This document shows, piece after piece, positions 58,604 to 64,000 of a stretch of DNA of 64,000 bases. The number at the start of each line of letters is the position of its first letter. The first letter of the stretch is position 1. A program made the position numbers and the translations under genes. The notes below the pieces were generated by a model, which saw nothing but the letters and a program-made list of their open reading frames with translations, ran no database searches and was not told the DNA's origin. Source of the DNA: an uncultured Alphaproteobacteria bacterium (GTDB lineage: Bacteria; Pseudomonadota; Alphaproteobacteria; Micavibrionales; CSBR16-224); the NCBI GenBank assembly GCA_950054485.1, contig CATLPD010000002.1, positions 184,644 to 248,643 on the forward strand, in the 5' to 3' direction.

Positions 58604-59986
58604 ATGTCTGATCAAAATTTTGATATCATTGTTGTTGGCGGTGGCCCGGGCGGGTATGTTGCGGCCATTCGCGCGGCCCAACTGGGCATGAAAACGGCCG
58701 TGGTCGAACGTGAAAATCTGGGCGGGATATGTTTGAATTGGGGCTGTATTCCGACAAAGGCGCTTTTGCGCTCTGCCGAAGTTTACCATCTGATGCAGCA
58801 CGCTGCTGATTTTGGCTTGAAGGCTGAAAAGATCGGCTTTGACCTCAAAAAAATCGTTGATCGTTCACGAAAGGTTGCAAAGCAGCTGTCCAGCGGCATA
58901 GGCCATTTGATGAAAAAGAACAAAGTGACTGTTCTGGAGGGGCATGGGAAACTGGTCGGTACTGGCAGACTGGAAGTTGACGGTAAAACCTATTCCGCAA
59001 AACATATTATTCTGGCAACAGGTGCCCGCGCACGTAACCTGCCGGGGATGGAGCCTGATGGCAAATTGATCTGGTCATACCGCGAGGCGATGGTGCCTGA
59101 CGATATGCCGAAAAGATTATTGGTTGTCGGGTCGGGCGCAATCGGAATTGAATTTGCCAGTTTTTACAATACCTTGGGCGCAGATGTTACTGTTGTTGAA
59201 ATTGCTGATCGCGTGATGCCGGTTGAAGATATCGAGATATCAAAACTGGCCCGAAAACAATTTGAAAAACAAGGTATGAAGATTTTGACAGGTGCCAAGA
59301 TGGGCCCCTTTAAGAAATCATCTAAAGATGTCACGGTCGAGATCGAGGCAGGCGGCAAAAAAACGACAGAAACATTTGATCGCGTTATTATGGCGGTCGG
59401 TATTGTTCCGAATACGGAAGATATAGGTCTTGAGAAAACAAAAATTAAACTCGATCGCGGGCATATCGTAACAGATGATTATTGCGCAACGGCTGAAAAG
59501 GGTATTTATGCAATTGGTGATGTTGCAGCTGCCCCATGGCTGGCACACAAAGCCAGTCACGAAGGCATCATTTGTGTCGAGAAAATTGCGGGTAAAAATG
59601 CCCACCCGATGAAGAAAACGAATATTCCAGGCTGCACATATTGTCACCCACAGGTCGCATCAGTCGGATTGACAGAAGCCTCAGCGATCGAGCAAGGCTA
59701 TAAAGTCAAAGTCGGACGTTTTCCGTTTGTCGGGAATGGCAAGGCAATCGCTTTGGGTGAGCCCGAAGGTCTTGTCAAAACTGTCTTCGATGAAAAAACA
59801 GGTGAATTGCTAGGTGCGCATATGGTCGGCGCGGAAGTGACCGAATTGATACAAGGTTTCGTGATCGGTAAAACGCTTGAGACGACAGAAGAAGAACTGA
59901 TGCATACGATCTTCCCGCATCCGACACTGTCAGAAATGATGCACGAATCCGTACTGGATGCCTATGACAAGGTTATTCATTTCTAG
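58604..59986 (+). CDS. lpd: dihydrolipoamide dehydrogenase (E3)
   Basis: Reoxidises the lipoyl groups of E2. 460 aa. FAD site IIVVGGGPGGYVAAIRAAQLG, redox-active disulphide GGICLNWGCIPTKAL, NAD site LLVVGSGAIGIEFASFYNTLG, YAIGDVAAAPWLAHKASHEG and the C-terminal HPTLSEMMHESV with the catalytic His. Ends the pdh operon; its stop overlaps the convergent pirin gene by 4 bp. Confidence 0.97.
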   Translation: MSDQNFDIIVVGGGPGGYVAAIRAAQLGMKTAVVERENLGGICLNWGCIPTKALLRSAEVYHLMQHAADFGLKAEKIGFDLKKIVDRSRKVAKQLSSGIGHLMKKNKVTVLEGHGKLVGTGRLEVDGKTYSAKHIILATGARARNLPGMEPDGKLIWSYREAMVPDDMPKRLLVVGSGAIGIEFASFYNTLGADVTVVEIADRVMPVEDIEISKLARKQFEKQGMKILTGAKMGPFKKSSKDVTVEIEAGGKKTTETFDRVIMAVGIVPNTEDIGLEKTKIKLDRGHIVTDDYCATAEKGIYAIGDVAAAPWLAHKASHEGIICVEKIAGKNAHPMKKTNIPGCTYCHPQVASVGLTEASAIEQGYKVKVGRFPFVGNGKAIALGEPEGLVKTVFDEKTGELLGAHMVGAEVTELIQGFVIGKTLETTEEELMHTIFPHPTLSEMMHESVLDAYDKVIHF

Positions 59987-60669
59987 GTTTCAATCAGCAG
60001 TATTTCCGCGCCCTGGTCCAAGGTTTGGAATATAATTTCACTTTCATCTGTGATTTCCGCAGCGTCGCCCATTCTCAGGGTTTGCCCGTTTAAATCAACT
60101 TGACCACTAGAGACCAGAATATATGTAGAACCTGCCGTTTTATGTGTCAGTTTCTGGTCTGCGTCTATCACACCGCCAAAAATTCTTGCATCAGCATGAA
60201 TATGTAATGGTGCTGTTCCGTCACCGGATACCAAAAGGGGTAGGGCATCTGTAACGGGCCCCTTCGGGAATTCATGTGCCGCCCAAGCAGGATCGACATT
60301 TAATTCACGCGGTTCAATCCATATTTGATAAAGGCGGGTTTCCGTATCTTCCAGATTATATTCTGAATGAGTAATGCCGTGCCCAGCACTCATGACTTGA
60401 ATGTCACCTGCGGCTGTACGACCTTTATTGCCTTGGTTATCCTCATGAGTTATGGCCCCTTGGCGAACATATGTAATAATTTCCATGTTATCATGGGCAT
60501 GTGTTGGAAATCCGCTTTTTGGTTGAATGATATCGTCATTGATAACTCTGATTTTGCCGAAAGACATACGTTCGGGGTTATAATAATGCGAGAAGCTGAA
60601 GTGATAATGTGCGTTTAACCAGCCATAATCAGCATTTCCAAGGTCTTTATATCGAATGATATTTATCAT
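59983..60669 (-). CDS. pirin family protein (bicupin, YhaK-like)
   Basis: 228 aa from ATG 60669 (MINIIRYKDLGNADYGWLNA); an ORF extending to 60717 adds residues not seen in the family, and neither start has a clear ribosome site. Metal-site motifs of pirins: GFPTHAHDNMEIITYV (HxH and Glu) and MSAGHGITHSEYN. Members include quercetinases and redox sensors; the natural substrate here is unknown. Confidence 0.9.
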   Translation of the reverse strand: MINIIRYKDLGNADYGWLNAHYHFSFSHYYNPERMSFGKIRVINDDIIQPKSGFPTHAHDNMEIITYVRQGAITHEDNQGNKGRTAAGDIQVMSAGHGITHSEYNLEDTETRLYQIWIEPRELNVDPAWAAHEFPKGPVTDALPLLVSGDGTAPLHIHADARIFGGVIDADQKLTHKTAGSTYILVSSGQVDLNGQTLRMGDAAEITDESEIIFQTLDQGAEILLIET

Positions 60670-60745
60670 AGGAATGAAATAGCTTTTCGTCACTTCAAAG
60701 CAAGATTTTCTCGCCATTTCATCAAAAAACTGTTAGATATAGGGT

Positions 60746-61693
60746 ATGTCAGACACTAAAGAAAAACTGCGCCATCCCGAAAAGGCCCATCGTCCCGATA
60801 ATCCGATTCCGCGTAAACCGGAATGGATTCGTGTGAAAGCACCAAATTCGGAAAAATACCACGAAACCCGCAAATTAATGCGTAACATGCATCTGACAAC
60901 CGTATGTGAAGAGGCCGCCTGCCCGAACATTGGCGAATGCTGGACGAAACAGCATGCGACATTCATGATTATGGGTGAAATTTGTACGCGTGCCTGCAGC
61001 TTTTGTAATATCACAACAGGTAAGCCGAATGCGCTGGATGGTATGGAGCCGACCCGCGTTGCAGTCGCCGTCCAAAAAATGGGATTAAAGCATGTCGTTG
61101 TGACATCTGTTGACCGTGATGATTTGGACGATGGTGGGTCCGAGCATTTTGTGAAGACGATTTCAGAAATTCGTCGTCTGTCGCCTAATACAACCATTGA
61201 AATTTTGACACCTGATTTCAAGGGCAAGCGTGCCGCATTACCGCCGATTGTAACGGCGCGCCCTGATGTCTTTAATCATAACCTTGAAACGGTTCCGCGT
61301 TTTTACCCGACAATAAGACCGGGTAGTAGCTATTTTAATTCTTTATCTTTATTGGCCGAGGTCAAACGCCTTGACCCGTCAATCTTTACAAAATCGGGAA
61401 TTATGGTCGGCCTTGGCGAAACACGCGAGGAAGTGATGCAGGTGATGGATGATTTACGTGCTGCTGATGTCGATTTTATTACAATCGGCCAATATCTGCA
61501 GCCGACCAAAAAACACGCAAAATTGGAAGCCTTTATCACGCCGGATGAATTTAAATCATACGAAAAACTGGCCCGTGCCAAAGGGTTTTTAATGGTTGCC
61601 AGCTCGCCTTTAACGCGTTCGTCTTATCACGCGGATGAAGATTTTGAAAAATTGCGCGCCGCACGCGAGGCCAAATTGAATGCGGCAGGCTAG
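60746..61693 (+). CDS. lipA: lipoyl synthase
   Basis: Radical-SAM insertion of two sulphurs into octanoyl groups on E2 and related proteins. 315 aa. Auxiliary cluster cysteines [12 protein letters not shown]; radical-SAM triad [53 protein letters not shown]. It serves the lipoyl domains encoded just upstream in pdhB and pdhC. Confidence 0.98.
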   Translation: MSDTKEKLRHPEKAHRPDNPIPRKPEWIRVKAPNSEKYHETRKLMRNMHLTTVCEEAACPNIGECWTKQHATFMIMGEICTRACSFCNITTGKPNALDGMEPTRVAVAVQKMGLKHVVVTSVDRDDLDDGGSEHFVKTISEIRRLSPNTTIEILTPDFKGKRAALPPIVTARPDVFNHNLETVPRFYPTIRPGSSYFNSLSLLAEVKRLDPSIFTKSGIMVGLGETREEVMQVMDDLRAADVDFITIGQYLQPTKKHAKLEAFITPDEFKSYEKLARAKGFLMVASSPLTRSSYHADEDFEKLRAAREAKLNAAG

Positions 61694-61695
61694 TT

Positions 61696-62145
61696 ATGCT
61701 ACAGCATCACGAAACACGCATTCTACCCTATAGTTCAGAACAGCTTTTTGATCTGGTGCTTGATATTGCAAAATATCCGGAATTTTTACCGTGGGTTGTG
61801 GGATTGCGCGTACGTGACCGCCAGCCGGGGCTGATACACGCGGAATTGGCGGCGGGCTATAAAATCTATACCGAAAGATTTACATGTAATGTCAGCTATG
61901 AACGTCCAAAATCAATTCATGTTGATTATATCAAGGGCCCTTTAAAACATCTGACAAATGACTGGAGTTTTACAGATGTACCGGGCGGCTGTCAGATTAC
62001 TTTTCATGTTGAATTCGAATTTAAAAGCTTTTTGTTTCAATCTGTTGCTGCCCAGTTTTTTGATATGGCGCTGAGTAAGATGACAGAAGCCTTTGAACAG
62101 CGCGCCGCAGAGATTTATGGAGTAGGGGGCAAGCAGAATGTCTAA
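61696..62145 (+). CDS. RatA/Coq10-like START-domain protein
   Basis: 149 aa, starting 3 bp after lipA. TRILPYSSEQLFDLVLDIAK followed by YPEFLPWVVGLRVRDR is the family opening; later ERFTCNVSYERPKSIHVDYI, GPLKHLTNDWSF and FEFKSFLFQSVAAQFF. In proteobacteria this family is annotated as RatA toxin or as a coenzyme Q-binding Coq10 homologue. The lipA-ratA order is standard in alphaproteobacteria and favours the quinone role. Confidence 0.9.
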   Translation: MLQHHETRILPYSSEQLFDLVLDIAKYPEFLPWVVGLRVRDRQPGLIHAELAAGYKIYTERFTCNVSYERPKSIHVDYIKGPLKHLTNDWSFTDVPGGCQITFHVEFEFKSFLFQSVAAQFFDMALSKMTEAFEQRAAEIYGVGGKQNV

Positions 62146-62911
62146 GCTGCCTTTATCGGTTTTTATTATATGCTTTAATGAAGAGGACCGCATTGGACAG
62201 GTGCTGGAGGCTGTTAAAGATCTGACAGATGACATTGTTATCGTGGATAGCGGATCGACAGACCGTACGCTCGATATAGCAAAAGCCTATACAGACAGGA
62301 TATTTCACAAGAACTGGCAGGGCTATGGACCGCAAAAGGTATTCGGTCAAGAACAATGCAAATATGACTGGATTTTGAATCTGGATGCGGATGAAATTCT
62401 GCTGGACGATGTTAAAACCAATATCCGTACATTGATGCAGCGTGACGAAGCGCATCGTAAAGCCGCATATAAGCTTCGTTTCTGTCAGATCGGTATTTTG
62501 GCGAAATCGATCAAGCCCAAAGCTTTTTGCCCGGTCAATATTACGCCGCGCCTGTATGACCGCAGACGCGCCGGCTTTAAAGATAGCGCCGTACATGACA
62601 AGGTTGTTATTCATGATGTCACTGACTTTGGTGATATTGGCGGAGATATCGCGCATATTTCCTATAAGTCTTATAGTCAACTATGGGATAAGACACGCAG
62701 TTATTGTGAATTGCAGGCTGAAGATTGGGTACGAAAAGGCAAGCGTCCCGGCGTTCTTCAATTGATTTTTGATCCGCCGTTATTTTTTCTAAAGCAATAT
62801 TTCTTGCGCCGCTTTTGCTTTATGGGCGTCGACGGATTTATTATATCGATTATTCTGGCGGCCAGCCGCGCGCTACGCATCGGCCTGACATTCGAAAAAC
62901 TGAAGTCTTAA
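62138..62911 (+). CDS. family 2 glycosyltransferase, LPS core type (WaaE/KdtX-like)
   Basis: 257 aa. GT-A fold: LSVFIICFNEEDRIGQVLEA, IVIVDSGSTDRTLDIA, YDWILNLDADEIL (DxD) and the KTRSYCELQAEDW region seen in WaaE-type enzymes that add glucose to the LPS inner core. A hydrophobic C-terminal stretch (FMGVDGFIISIILAASRALR) may contact the membrane. Overlaps the RatA-like gene by 8 bp, so co-translated. Confidence 0.85.
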   Translation: MSKLPLSVFIICFNEEDRIGQVLEAVKDLTDDIVIVDSGSTDRTLDIAKAYTDRIFHKNWQGYGPQKVFGQEQCKYDWILNLDADEILLDDVKTNIRTLMQRDEAHRKAAYKLRFCQIGILAKSIKPKAFCPVNITPRLYDRRRAGFKDSAVHDKVVIHDVTDFGDIGGDIAHISYKSYSQLWDKTRSYCELQAEDWVRKGKRPGVLQLIFDPPLFFLKQYFLRRFCFMGVDGFIISIILAASRALRIGLTFEKLKS

Positions 62912-62916
62912 ACAGC

Positions 62917-63414
62917 CTATTCCAGGATTTCATTTAAAAGGTTAAGAGCGGTTTCAACGGCGCCCATGCGCACAGCGTCGCGGTCGCCTTCGTATACGTA
63001 TTTACCTGTATGGATATCGACATCATCACCGTTTACAACGCCGACAGCAAACCAAACGGTACCGACGGGTTTTTCGTCTGATCCGCCGTCAGGGCCCGCA
63101 ATTCCTGTAACGGCAACGCTGACGTCCGCTTCTGTGAATTCCAAGGCTCCCATCGCCATGTAGGCTGCACAATCCTCGCTGACTGCGCCATGTTCTTGAA
63201 TAACTTCCTGATCAACCCCCAACAGGTAGGTTTTGGTATCATTTGAATAGGTGACAATACCAGCTTCAAACACGGATGATGAGCCAGCAACAGATGTAAT
63301 GGCACCGCCAACAAGTCCGCCTGTGCATGACTCTGCGGTTACAATCTTCTTTTTTGCTTTTTTGTATTTTTTTACAACGGTTTCCGCTGTTTCTTTAATC
63401 TTGTTATTGAACAT
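62917..63414 (-). CDS. CinA C-terminal family nicotinamide-nucleotide amidase
   Basis: 165 aa, only the amidase (PncC) domain, without the CinA N-terminal part. TAESCTGGLVGGAITSVAGSS carries the active-site Ser; FEAGIVTYSNDTKTYLLGV and VAVTGIAGPDGGSDEKPVGT follow. Deamidates NMN in NAD recycling. Overlaps the 3' end of pgpA by 11 bp. Note PDGG-SDEKPVG: an acidic patch near the active site. Confidence 0.93.
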   Translation of the reverse strand: MFNNKIKETAETVVKKYKKAKKKIVTAESCTGGLVGGAITSVAGSSSVFEAGIVTYSNDTKTYLLGVDQEVIQEHGAVSEDCAAYMAMGALEFTEADVSVAVTGIAGPDGGSDEKPVGTVWFAVGVVNGDDVDIHTGKYVYEGDRDAVRMGAVETALNLLNEILE

Positions 63415-63877
63415 ATAATTCTCCCATAAACGGTAAGGTTATCATTGCGGTGCCCAAAAAGGCATAAATCCCTGCCAGAACATCATCGGTCATGACGCCA
63501 AGGCCGCCTTTCAGGTCTTCATCAGCCCACCAGACCGGCCAAGGTTTCCAGATGTCGAACAGGCGGAAAAGAATAAAGGCCGTTGCCCAAACCCATATGT
63601 TTAAAGCAGCTGGGATTGCGGCAATCCACATGCCAGCAACCTCGTCAATGACGATGCTGGAGCTGTCATGTGCGCCCGATTTTTCATCAAATTTTTGTGC
63701 AGCATAGACCCCGACAACAAAAACGATGACGATTGCGGCCAGAAAACCGTAAAAACCGAACAGAAAATAAATCAACCACCCCACAGGAATAGCCGCCAAA
63801 GATCCGAACGTTCCCGGCGCGGGACGGATCAGGCCTGATCCAAACCATGTCGCGAGAAGTATTGCAGGGTCTTTCAT
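63404..63877 (-). CDS. pgpA: phosphatidylglycerophosphatase A
   Basis: Dephosphorylates phosphatidylglycerol phosphate. 157 aa from ATG 63877 (GAGGGG 6 nt upstream, MKDPAILLATWFGSGLI); the frame to 63949 adds 24 residues that look non-coding. PAPGTFGSLAAIPVGWLIYF, SSIVIDEVAGMWIAAI, LFRLFDIWKPWPVWWADEDL and GVMTDDVLAGIYAF are the family motifs. Four hydrophobic helices. Operon with cinA. Confidence 0.94.
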   Translation of the reverse strand: MKDPAILLATWFGSGLIRPAPGTFGSLAAIPVGWLIYFLFGFYGFLAAIVIVFVVGVYAAQKFDEKSGAHDSSSIVIDEVAGMWIAAIPAALNIWVWATAFILFRLFDIWKPWPVWWADEDLKGGLGVMTDDVLAGIYAFLGTAMITLPFMGELYVQ

Positions 63878-64000
63878 GCGGCACCCCTCGGGCAAGACGG
63901 TCAACCTTGGTTTTAAATAACGTTCCAGTTCTAGGATAATTCTTTTCATAGCCCATTGTGTTCCATTGCAAAGTTTTAAGCAAGGTAAAGCAGTGTAAAA

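Overview
The window is a chromosomal segment of an alphaproteobacterium. Signs are the yqeY-dnaG-rpoD cluster, ppiD-trpE, trpGDC next to lexA with an alphaproteobacterial SOS box (GTTC-N7-GTTC), pyrG / kdsA / eno-ftsB-pdhA-pdhB-pdhC-lpd / lipA-ratA in the order usual for that class, and a pyruvate dehydrogenase E1 beta subunit with its own lipoyl domain. By eye the GC content is in the mid-40s percent. Complete-looking serine, tryptophan and aromatic pathways suggest a free-living or facultative organism, not a reduced endosymbiont. I cannot name the genus; a Micavibrio-like or Rhodospirillales-like lineage would fit.

Layout. 1-5.3 kb: partial carA (minus), yqeY, dnaG, rpoD. 5.3-5.8 kb: a 47-aa ORF and a tRNA with CAU anticodon. 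5.79-12.1 kb: a 6.3-kb genomic island in the 3' end of that tRNA, bounded by an exact 18-bp repeat of the tRNA end (5771-5788 and 12082-12099). It carries an integrase lacking its catalytic domain, a GC-rich RNA-like segment, three proteins of unknown function, an Abi-alpha-like protein and, divergent from it, an ABC-type ATPase fused to a TOPRIM/DUF4435-like nuclease domain (PARIS/OLD-like). This looks like a small defence island. 12.1-20.2 kb: DEAD-box helicase, EF-hand protein, phosphodiesterase-fold membrane protein, Pmp3-like protein, rpsD, a minus-strand structured RNA ending in an intrinsic terminator, trmJ-gltX, class II DAHP synthase. 20.2-34.4 kb: exonuclease I, transglycosylase-like protein, mutS, ubiE-dut, murJ, trmFO, a cytochrome P450 and several unknown proteins. 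34.4-38.1 kb: serA, serC and divergent serB, which is the whole serine pathway. 38.1-47.5 kb: Sel1 protein, DUF62-like protein, lexA, trpC-trpD-trpG, divergent polysaccharide deacetylase, trpE-ppiD. 47.5-64 kb: tpiA, secG, pyrG, sensor kinase, kdsA, eno, ftsB, the pyruvate dehydrogenase operon with a DUF2384-like insert, pirin, lipA, ratA, a glycosyltransferase, cinA and pgpA.

How it fits together. The right end is a central-carbon block: tpiA and eno feed pyruvate dehydrogenase, and lipA makes the lipoyl groups carried by PdhB and PdhC. KdsA and the nearby glycosyltransferase point to lipopolysaccharide core synthesis. The most unusual material is the tRNA island and two RNA-like elements (about 6771-6930 plus strand, about 16318-16490 minus strand).
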